From: Volvariella volvacea V23
Taxonomy: Eukaryota; Basidiomycota; Agaricomycetes; Agaricales; Pluteaceae
Assembly: GCA_000349905.1 (NCBI GenBank)
Contig: KB722739.1
Coordinates: forward strand, 2,112,138 to 2,176,137
Reading direction: 5' to 3'
DNA length: 64,000 nt
Shown: in pieces, positions 55,865-64,000 of the stretch
Numbering within the stretch: the stretch's first letter is position 1
How the letters are laid out: every line of letters starts with the position of its first letter
The notes under the pieces: model-generated
What the model saw: only the letters and a program-made list of their open reading frames with translations
Told to the model about the DNA's origin: nothing
The model's database searches: none
Position numbers and translations under genes: made by a program

Positions 55865-57100
55865 GATCACAGGGCGGTTTAATTGTCAAATCACATCTGT
55901 GTCCACTGCTTCGCATCACCACTATCGTTTCGTTTGCTTTGTTCGTTTTGTTTACTGGACATCCATGTACTCTATATTTTATGCCTTGCATCACTTGCTC
56001 ATTTGCTCTGTCTCTGCTAGTCCTAGGATCATTTTTGATGTTACGGAATCGGTCTCGTCCACTCTTCTTATATTGTTGTATTAGCTGGACTCGTCGCAAT
56101 ACACTACAGTATACACTTTCCCTCGGGTTTTTCTATCAGCTGGTGACGTCTTCAAGTTCCCGGCGGCTAGTTGCCTCCACCGATGGATCCATTACTCCTG
56201 TTACCGGAACTACACTATATAGCACATCCACGGAATATGTAGGAGTCCCTTCCTAGTCCTTCGCCACCTGTACTTTCATATTTTCACCGTGACTTAGTCC
56301 AATCCCGGCCTGGCCTTGGTTTTGAGTTGTTTGGCGGGCTTTGGTGTTGCTTGGTGGTGTCTTCGGTGCGTTGCTCGTTGTGGTCTCGACCCAGCACGCA
56401 AACCTCGGAAAATCCGAATATCGCCTTTACGGCTGGCTGCACAAGCGACAAGACATAAGAGGACCTATGGACCTCTGCACGTTCTTGAATTCACCATACG
56501 CAAAATGCCGCTCAATAAGCTACCAGCAAACACAAGTTGATAAGGTGGGAGGCAAACGTTCTCACCCATAGTGTTTGGTCACGCACGTTTGTTAACCAAG
56601 AACTGTCACTTCCATAAAGCTCTTTTGCACCACGTTGAACTTGTCCCTGTTGATACCTGTTCGCCTTCCCACATAGTGGATGGGAGCTACTATCATGAGC
56701 AGAACGCCATTAAGCCCATCTTCGCCATATGGCAGCATCCTCAGACTGATAGCACATCCAACGATGCCAAGATTTCAGTGACATAGAACCAATTAATGGC
56801 CAACCACAGAACGCATGAGGAAAGGAAGGCGAATACAAACGTTCAAAATGGGGCACAGCGGATCACATTGATCACACTGGCCGAGAGCCCTCACCAGGGA
56901 GCCGTGAGCGCTACGCTCGGTCTGCACTCAACAAGGTACTCCGGACGTGCCATATAAAGGAGATGAGAAGCGCAGATGTTCCAACTGAGGGAACCCAAGT
57001 GGCCCAGGTTGCTTCAGTCGCTCATCAGCCAGCCCTTTTTGCTACGTGCTAGCTAGGCATCTCCACCTCTCACACGACCCATCTCCACTTCTTGATTAAA
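55865..57100. other. intergenic region upstream of the phosphodiesterase gene
   Basis: No gene is evident. CATATAAAGG at 56951-56960, about 140 bases before the start at 57101, is a likely TATA box for that gene. Confidence 0.5.
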
Positions 57101-58763
57101 ATGGCCTTGCGTTCGTTGTTGTCCAGCCTGCTCCTTTTAGCTGCATGCGCCAATCAAGTTGCATCGGCTCCTGCCCCAGTTGAAGCATCCGTCGAAGTAA
57201 GGACCTGGGATCGGGAACCATTTGATGTCCAAGTTAGTTTCTATATATACATTTACAATTTCTCCGAGACAAGTGACTGATGACAACTACTTGCGTAGGG
57301 GCATCGAGGTGCAAGGGGTAATGCTGTGGAAAACACCTTGCCTAGTTTCGCCTGGTACGTATCCTGTTAACTGCAGAAGACTACTAGGAAAGGCTTATTT
57401 ACATTCAAACCAATCCAGGGGTTTAATAGATGGCGCCACTACCCTCGAAATGGATAACGGTATCACTAAGGCAGGGTCCAATTTCCTGGATAGCACTTCA
57501 TAAACGTGCCAATCATGACTATTTTAGGATGGTGTTGTCGTTGTCTGGCACGACAGGAGGGTTACTGATAGCAAGTGCAAGGACACCAAGCCTGCGGTAA
57601 GTGATGCTACGTCACATCAACTGGCCTACAACTGATGATGCCGCAACTAGTTTCCCGGGGATCCGGCCTTCCCGTACGTTGGAAAGCTCCTCCGCGAGCT
57701 CACCATCGCACAAATCAAGACCATTGACTGTGGTTCTACTCGGCAACTCAACTTCCGTAAGTAGGGTCACCTATGCAAGAGCGAATTGGACACTGAATGG
57801 TACTGCGTGACTAGCCATGCAATTGACCTACCCCGGCACTACCATCCCCACTTTGAAGGAAGTGTTCGAGTTTGTCGAGTGCGCAGACCCACAGAGGCGC
57901 ATCAACTGGAACATCGAGTCGAAGATCGATCCTACCGCCCCTGAGGAGACAGTCAGTCCCGAAGAGTTCGCGAAGAGGCAGTTTGAGGTCTTCAACTCGA
58001 GTACCTATCGCAAGTCGATTACGGTACGTCCAGTCCTCTTTGAACGACGAAAATTGTTGATGAGGTGCCATATCTAGCTCCAAAGCTTCGACTGGAGGAC
58101 ATTGGTTGCCATGAAGGTTAGCTTCTATTTCAACGTCTCATGAGGGCATCGTGTGCTTATTTGTCTTTAACAGAAAATCGACCGTTCTGGCGTCATCACC
58201 CTCTCCGCCTTGGCCTCATCGTAAGCGTCTTTGTCCATTATTTTAAGCAACGGTTCTGACTGTTTCTACTAGCGAAACTGTCGAGTTGAACGATGGCCAG
58301 ACATGGCTCGCCGGTCTCAAGCTAAGCAGTTTCCCCGGCAACTCTCAAGGAGCCAAGCTCGCCTACGCTGCCGCTTCCATTGGCGCCGACCTCATTTCCC
58401 CCTCTGCCATTGGCGACAACAGCCCCGTCCCTGATCCCACCCAACCCGGCTATATCGCTTTCACCACCAAGGACATGATTGACACTGCACACAAGTTGCG
58501 CTTGGAAGTCAAGCCTTGGACTGTAAGCTCTATCATAGCCGATGTAGGTTAATTGAATACGCTGACATGCCTTACCACAGGTCGATCGCATGAACATTGC
58601 TCAGCAATTGCTCGACTGGGGTGTGGATGGTATCATCTCCGATTACCCTGATAACATGCGTCGTTTCGTGCAGCAACAAGGCTTCACTGTTGCTACTCCT
58701 CTCTCCGAAGACAAGGTGTTGAAATGCTTGAAGAAGCACCTGAAGGTTGCTCCCAGGGTTTGA
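57101..58763 (+). CDS. secreted glycerophosphodiester phosphodiesterase (GDPD family)
   Basis: Ten exons join in frame to 380 residues: 57101-57232, 57299-57354, 57419-57470, 57528-57596, 57651-57756, 57815-58023, 58078-58116, 58174-58220, 58273-58522, 58581-58763. The enzyme hydrolyses glycerophosphodiesters to glycerol 3-phosphate and an alcohol, in a PLC-like TIM barrel. A signal peptide is clear (MALRSLLSSLLLLAACANQV, cleavage near ASA). Catalytic and metal-binding residues are present: GHRGARGNAVENTLPSFAW at 45, LEMDNGITKDG at 72 with Glu and Asp, and VWHDRRVT at 86. Later strands include YPGTTIPTLKEVFEFV, INWNIESKID, SFDWRTLVAMKKID, LRLEVKPWT and WGVDGIISDYPDNMRRFV. Intron 57471-57527 uses a GC donor. 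It probably scavenges phosphate or remodels lipid outside the cell or in the vacuole. Confidence 0.9.
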
Positions 58764-59007
58764 GTACTTCGTGATTATACCCTTTAAAGTATTTTATCGA
58801 TAATTGTATTCTTCTGCTATTATATATCCTGCTCTAAAAGTCGTCGTTTGATCGACTGGAGTATGAAATAACATATAAAGCTCTGGGAATACCTCTTGAT
58901 ATTTAGTTTGATAACATTACCACCGAGGAAGTATCAGATAGTGCCAAGATACGTACCACCGCCGTTCAAGCGAATGCTTATCAAAACACGATAGGATACA
59001 TTCAGAC
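58764..59007. other. 3' flank of the phosphodiesterase gene
   Basis: AT-rich sequence with several poly(A)-signal-like words between the stop codon and the transposon. Nothing else is seen. Confidence 0.5.
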
Positions 59008-59009
59008 TA

Positions 59010-59037
59010 CAGTGACGGCCAAAATGTGTGCAAACAA
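59010..59037. repeat. left terminal inverted repeat of the Tc1 element
   Basis: 28 bases, an exact inverted match to 60585-60612, and preceded by TA. Confidence 0.95.
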
Positions 59038-59247
59038 GCCTGGACTGTGCTCGACACGTCGATAACTCATGGAGGAAAATGGTAGAAATCATGAAATTAT
59101 TAGTATATGTAGGCTACTATGTTGGACACGTATGAAAGAAACTACGAGGCATTTGAATGGAAAGCAAGAGCTGGAGAGTCAAAGTAGTCCGATCGGCACG
59201 GGGCACTATTTCGTCCCTCACATCTCGGAAAACAGTAATCTGTGGCC

Positions 59248-60282
59248 CTAGTATTTCGTGTGCCCTCCCTTGGCTCGCAAAACTGCCGCAATCCGTGCTG
59301 GCATACTCTGAATCAAGTTCTGACAAACCGAAGCTGGAATCTTGGCCCATTCGGCCTGAACCCGCTCCCAAAGCTCCTCAATCTCTTTTGCAGGTACAGG
59401 ATACTCCCGCAACTGCTTCTTGAGGTAAAACCATAGATGCTCAATAGGGTTGAGGTCGAGAGACTGAGAAGGCCATTGTAGGACCTTCATATTGTGGTCC
59501 GCGAACCATGCTTTGGCTTTCTTGCTGACATGCTTTGGGTCGTTGTCTTGCTGAAACACCACATCCTCGACCTCCAACCCATGTTCCTCCAAGCTTGCCA
59601 TCAGGTCGTCCTCCAAGATCTCCACGTAAAGGGACGCATCCATCTTCCCATCAATCCTAACCATTTGCCCAGTTCCCCCCCACAGCATGTAACCCCAGAC
59701 CATCAAGGAACCACCACCGAACTTCACTGTCTCGTCGACCAGCCGATTAGTCAAGCCCTGCCCAACCATCTTCCACACCCAGACCCTTCCATCGGAGGAG
59801 ATTCGATTGATCTTGGTCTCATCTGAGAAAATAACATGCTTCCAGTCTTCGATAGTATAGTTTTGGTAGGTTTCAGCAAAGTGCATCCGGGCCCGCCGGT
59901 GGCGTGCCAGCAACATGGGCCTCTTCTGCTTCACTACAGCCTGCATCCCTGCCGCCTTGAGGTTACGACGAAGGGTCCTGGATGAGATGTCTGCTACAAG
60001 TGTGTTGCTGAGCCATCTGGCTGCCTGGCCGGCATTCTCGACCCTTCCCATGTTGAGAAGGTGCATGGCAAAACGAATATCACCTGGAGAAAGCTTGCGT
60101 GGACGACCATGGACAAGCTTGGGCATCTCAGGACGATACTTGCTGCATATACAGGAGACTGTCGTGTAATGAACACGGGCAGCAGAAGCGCTTTGTGAAA
60201 GGGAGTAGCCAGCATCGAGGTAGATGAGGATTTCACTGATTTTGAGAGGGGTGAGAGCTCGCATGTCGAATTCCTGATGCAT
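59248..60282 (-). CDS. Tc1/mariner transposase (DD34E)
   Basis: 344 residues from the ATG at 60282; an in-frame ATG at 60417 would lengthen it to 389, beyond the usual family size. The protein cuts and reinserts the element. The N-terminus holds two helix-turn-helix motifs (LTPLKISEILIYLDAGYSLS, and LLNMGRVENAGQAARWL followed by RTLRRNLKAAG). The catalytic triad is complete: Asp in VIFSDETKIN, Asp in VVFQQDNDPKHVSKKA, and Glu in LDLNPIEHLWFYLKKQ exactly 34 residues later. WVWKMVGQG and FGGGSLMVWGYML are further Tc1 landmarks. No stop or frameshift is present, so the enzyme is probably functional. Confidence 0.95.
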   Translation of the reverse strand: MHQEFDMRALTPLKISEILIYLDAGYSLSQSASAARVHYTTVSCICSKYRPEMPKLVHGRPRKLSPGDIRFAMHLLNMGRVENAGQAARWLSNTLVADISSRTLRRNLKAAGMQAVVKQKRPMLLARHRRARMHFAETYQNYTIEDWKHVIFSDETKINRISSDGRVWVWKMVGQGLTNRLVDETVKFGGGSLMVWGYMLWGGTGQMVRIDGKMDASLYVEILEDDLMASLEEHGLEVEDVVFQQDNDPKHVSKKAKAWFADHNMKVLQWPSQSLDLNPIEHLWFYLKKQLREYPVPAKEIEELWERVQAEWAKIPASVCQNLIQSMPARIAAVLRAKGGHTKY

Positions 60283-60584
60283 TGATGCGTTTGATGCGTC
60301 GAATGAGGTTCTTATAGTGTTCGAGAACTCAGAGGAATCCGTTCCGCACGCTGGTTGCTCGATTCCGCGTAATGTCAGTGTGTATTCGCAGTCCCGATAC
60401 ATGCAGGACAAAAACATGGCTGTACCCTCCGAGTCCGATGGTTGTCTCCAACAACAACAAAAAATCTCCGTCGCAAGCGGTTGGTACAGCATTCAAGGAA
60501 CATACTGGAATACCGACTAGAATATTATCCACAATTTAGGCCACATAACTCGGGAGTTATGGGTCGAACGAAGCAAAACTCGTG

Positions 60585-60612
60585 TTGTTTGCACACATTT
60601 TGGCCGTCACTG
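60585..60612. repeat. right terminal inverted repeat of the Tc1 element
   Basis: 28 bases, an exact inverted match to 59010-59037, and followed by TA. Confidence 0.95.
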
Positions 60613-60777
60613 TATATAAAATACATATAAATTGTTTGAACCCAAATATAATATTTCGGAGAGAATTGGTCATTTAATTGGATCAGAACCCATGCCACAG
60701 TACATCGCTATACTCATTGATTCAGAAAATAAGGATTGAGAGGTACGAAAAATTGTCTGGAGTAAAAACGATGCCAC

Positions 60778-62966
60778 CTAGTTGGTAAAATATTCATATG
60801 TTTTCGTGTTGCGAATCACGGCAGCGGCTTGTTCTGAGCGTGGCACAATTCTACACTTAAAGGGAACAGGGCGCCTGTGAGATAAAGGTCATCAAGCTGT
60901 CGACTGAGAGAACAACTCTATCCGAGGATTCACGTACGCAACACCAGCGGACACCCACTCCAAAGTTGGCTCTACAACTTCTCCATTCTCGTCGACAGGC
61001 TTAGAAATTTCAAAAAGGGAGATTAGGCATGCCATGGTCATCCAAACTGATAAAGATGCAAAATGCTTTCCAGGACAATCCCTGTGAACGGTATCATGAC
61101 GATAACCTCTACGACGGAATTAGAGTTGATTTACCTCCGACCAAATCCAAATGCGATGCTCTCTGGATCTTGTACGTCGGTATTGAGCTTACCGTCTTTC
61201 AGAAATCTTTCCGGGTCAAATGTGGACGGGTTTGGATAGATATCTTCATCTTGCAACATCGCCCTAGTATTTCGCTCCGTGAGTTACTTCGGCACATGCA
61301 CTAGACGCGATATCAGGAGAACATACCACATATTTGCACCTACTACTGATTGGGATGGTATCCGATATCCCTTGTAGACGTCCTCGGATTCGATAAAATG
61401 AGTCACTAAAAGAGTTAGCTTATCAAATATATTATAATAATATCACTCGTACTGAAGGGGACAACTGGAGCCCATCTCCACACCTCCTTGATCACCGCTG
61501 ATAGGTATGGTAAGGAGTCTTTATGCTCAAAGCTGGGAAGGTGACCCGGTTGTACTACAGTATCAATTTCCTCTTGTGCTTTTTTGAAAACTTCAGGATG
61601 GCACGTTAGGGCGAGAATTCCATTCAAGATTGAAGCGGCGGTCTGGACTCTTCCTTCAGAAAGCTGCTATACCATCACACAGATAAGCGGACGCACTGTA
61701 TCACTTGCAGCTATGGTAGTATACGTTAGCGTGGGTCCCTTTCATTACTACCATAGGTACACTTACCAGTATACAATACCCCTGCAACGTTTTTTATATC
61801 ATCAGACTCTTTCAAATCCTTGGTTCCCTCAAGAGATCGAAGCCCATCAGCAACAAAAGAGTCAACCCCTCGTCCTGCAAACTAGCCAGAAGATTGGCAC
61901 ATATATTCAGGAATAGAATATCACTAGACTTACGACATCATCACGAACAGCTTGATAAGGTATTTCAACTGCATCAGTGGTGTACCTCTTGTACTCCTTC
62001 GCTTGACGCTTAAAGTCGGTGAATGGTAACCATCCAGGAACGTATTTCAGCCAAGGGAGGGCATCCACGAGATATTTTCCTGGGATGGTGGACTCCGTTA
62101 GGGCTGTTACTGCACGCTCAACCAACTCAACATAGGGATCGCTTTCAGGTTGAATCTGAATCCCATATGTTATTAGGAGAATCAGTTCTGCAGTCATGCT
62201 AATTTAATGTCATTAGCACGTTCAAACGCACAGAACCGGAAGGATACATACTGGCGAATGTAATACTCAAAATTCTGTGGATTGATCAGGAGGTTGCGCA
62301 GAAATCCGTGAGTTGACTTTATAATGTGCGCATTAAATTTAGTAACCACCGAAGACCGGAACGATTGGGACATGAGTTTGCGGTGCCTTCGCCTTTGGGT
62401 GCTCTTAGTTCATGTGGATTCATAGAGTGATTATTCCGTACCAAGTGGGTCCTGCGAGTATTGCAGCATCAATTTATCACAGATCTAGCGAGCACGAGTA
62501 GCTCTACTCACCATACTTCATAAAGATAAAGGCAAAATCCCAACCCATGAGCTCACAGACCATTGGAAGCCGGGGCCTGTCGTGGTTGCTTCAATAGCTT
62601 GTCAAATGAGAGAGTCAACTTACCTGCTAGAATAAAGATTTGATCGGCGTTCAAGCAGCTCTTGAGCGGCAGAAAAGGAATTTAGGATGATCATATTCTG
62701 TCCCACTAGATTCACATATACGACGTCAGATCCTATTCATGAGCGGTATTATTTATCTCTGCAGGTGAGTTTATTACGAAGACAGCCATACCGTATATTT
62801 TGCTCCATCTCGCATAGGTAATCCAACTATGACTCTTTGGAAGATCCAATACGTTGCCAATGAGAAATCTTCCTTTGGGGCCAGGAGAAACAGGTAGCTT
62901 TGTCTGCCTCTTGAGAAGGACGTACAGAAGAAATAGGACAATGGATATTGCAAGCGCAACATACAT
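60778..62966 (-). CDS. cytochrome P450 (multi-exon, ER-anchored), one splice site in doubt
   Basis: Exons 62792-62966, 62624-62732, 62512-62576, 62442-62451, 62252-62392, 61934-62198, 61767-61881, 61697-61710, about 61453-61647, 61327-61405, 61135-61263, 60938-61081 and 60778-60874 give about 512 residues. P450s insert oxygen into diverse substrates. Present are the anchor MYVALAISIVLFLLYVLLKR, the hinge LPVSPGPKGRFLIG, helix C WRRHRKLMSQSF, helix I region NVAGVLYTAASDT, ExxR in VIKEVWRW, PERF in NPSTFDPERFL, and the heme loop FGFGRRDCPGKHFA. Exon 4 has only 10 bases. After exon 8 (ACA at 61697) the expected donor does not keep frame: one G appears to be missing, or a 30-base intron is used. 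It may be a recent pseudogene. Its 3' exons match those of the next gene in length. Confidence 0.82.
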
Positions 62967-63616
62967 TTGAGGGGATCTGAGTGGGGGTGCCTAAATGCGA
63001 GCCGGAGTTTGCATTGCGTACCGCGCAATATAAATAATCACATAGACCCAGACATTTGGGGTGGGGTTATACAATCTTGTGAAAGCCCATCTTATCCATT
63101 TAATATGGAGAAGTTCTGGTCAATAGAAAGTGACACCCGTTCTATGGCACATCAGTCTTCGGAGTTGTTGGTTGCGGCCGTTGCGTTCCACCGAATCCTT
63201 GCCCGACACGTAGTCACTCTGTGCTGTGAATAGACAACCTTGGTGACGATCACTCCGTTATTGAGGTTTCGAGCTCTCCATGCAATTATAGACCTCCATC
63301 GCCCCGAAAATTCTTTGCACAAACAGCACACAATCTGGGAGTATGAAGTCTTAGAAAGGGATGACGACATATCTCCAGTATCCATGTGCCAGACCGTTGA
63401 AGCCTTGAAAAGGTTCTCAGGATCAAGCTTATCAAGACCTGAAAGCTTACGCTCCATGGACATCACGATGCAGGGTTTTCGGGTTGAAATATGATTAACC
63501 TATATTTTTAGGCATTGTTAAAACGAGCTTTATGTACATAGCAAACTTCTAGACTGATACCCAAGAAAACCACGACATGAGAAGTACGGTGAAACTCCAA
63601 AGACGAGTGATATCCT
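62967..63616. other. region between the tandem P450 genes
   Basis: Promoter of the first P450 and 3' flank of the second. The frames at 63152-63466 (minus) and 63240-63494 (plus) overlap and have no domain. Confidence 0.5.
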
Positions 63617-64000
63617 TTATTTCGTGAAGTATTCATATGCTTCTGTGCTGCGGATTATGGCAGCAGCTTGTTCTGAGCGTGGTACGATCTTGCACTTGAA
63701 GGGAGCAGGACGCCTGAAAAAATGCCTCAATACCTCGAAATACTGCAAGTCCAGAGGAAACCTACGAGATACCAGCAGACGACCACTCCAAAGTAGGTTC
63801 AATGGTTTCCCCGTTCTTATCGATAGGCTTAGAGATGTCGAAGAGAGATATCAGACATGCCATTGTCATCCAAACGGACAAGGACCCAAAATGCTTTCCA
63901 GGACAATCCCTGTCAATTGTACTATTACGACAAACACTTGGCAGGAGGGCTGCAGTTAACTTACCTTCGACCAAAACCAAATACAATATTCTCTGGATCT
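63617..64000 (-). CDS. second cytochrome P450, C-terminal part only (runs off the window)
   Basis: Three exons are visible: 63965 to beyond 64000 (FGFGR just before the donor), 63766-63909 and 63617-63713. They encode the heme-binding cysteine loop (RDCPGKHFGSLSVWMTMACL), ISLFDISKPIDKNGETIEPT and the tail FKCKIVPRSEQAAAIIRSTE ending EYFTK. The 144-base and 97-base exons equal the corresponding exons of the P450 at 60778-62966, and most residues agree, so the two are tandem duplicates. The rest lies outside the window. Confidence 0.9.

Larger units (their letters stand above)
59008..60614 (-). mobile_element. complete Tc1-type DNA transposon
   Basis: The element is 1603 bases (59010-60612), bounded by TA dinucleotides (59008-59009 and 60613-60614) as expected for the target duplication. 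Both ends carry identical 28-base inverted repeats (59010-59037 and 60585-60612) starting CAGTGACGGCCAAAATGTGT. It holds one intact transposase gene on the minus strand. Perfect terminal repeats and an open transposase indicate a recent insertion. Confidence 0.95.

Noticed and set aside
1..64000. CRISPR arrays, rRNA genes, prokaryotic operons or telomeric repeats
   Set aside because: No regularly spaced repeats, rRNA-like sequence or telomere arrays were seen, and the gene structure is eukaryotic throughout.

Overview
The window comes from the nuclear genome of a filamentous basidiomycete, most likely an Agaricomycete. Genes are split by many 48-120 bp introns with fungal GT...AG sites. The content includes DUF6535 membrane proteins, a NACHT-type NTPase, microexon-rich cytochromes P450 and an ICMT-like methyltransferase, a combination typical of Agaricomycetes. 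No tRNA, rRNA, CRISPR or prokaryotic signal was found. A 100-base assembly gap lies at 24005-24104. Exon boundaries were derived by hand from splice sites, reading frame and comparison of paralogues inside the window.

Layout. 0-11 kb: an intact DUF6535 gene (2612-4737), the Golgi guanosine diphosphatase GDA1 (5187-7294, minus), a SINE-like retroposon with poly(A) and target-site duplication (7904-8408), and a second DUF6535 copy broken by a stop codon (8613-10590, minus). 11.6-20 kb: a cluster of five diverged paralogues, here called mem1 to mem5, of an unrecognised four-helix membrane protein family, in mixed orientation. 22-23.6 kb: a Gcn4/CPC1-like bZIP factor with tiny upstream ORFs. 24-32 kb: a gene-poor, rearranged stretch holding the gap, a diverged duplication, a relic of GDA1, one conserved-looking hypothetical gene and a third, C-terminally truncated DUF6535 copy. 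32.7-47.4 kb: a dense block with a small basic protein, an unknown proline-rich membrane protein, TAF6, a NACHT protein, a Kha1-type K+/H+ antiporter lacking its tail, an ICMT-like methyltransferase and an MFS transporter. 49.8-55.9 kb: two tandem single-pass membrane proteins with Gly/Ser-rich ectodomains and C-terminal SH3 domains, an architecture like yeast Fus1. 57-64 kb: a secreted glycerophosphodiester phosphodiesterase, a complete Tc1 transposon, and two tandem P450 genes, the second cut off by the window end.

How it fits together. Housekeeping genes (GDA1, TAF6, bZIP, MFS, GDPD) are interspersed with lineage-specific families caught at different stages of duplication and decay. The DUF6535 trio (intact, nonsense-broken, truncated) shares upstream DNA as well as coding sequence. 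The most novel content is the mem1-mem5 cluster, which matches no family I know, followed by the Fus1-like SH3 receptor pair.
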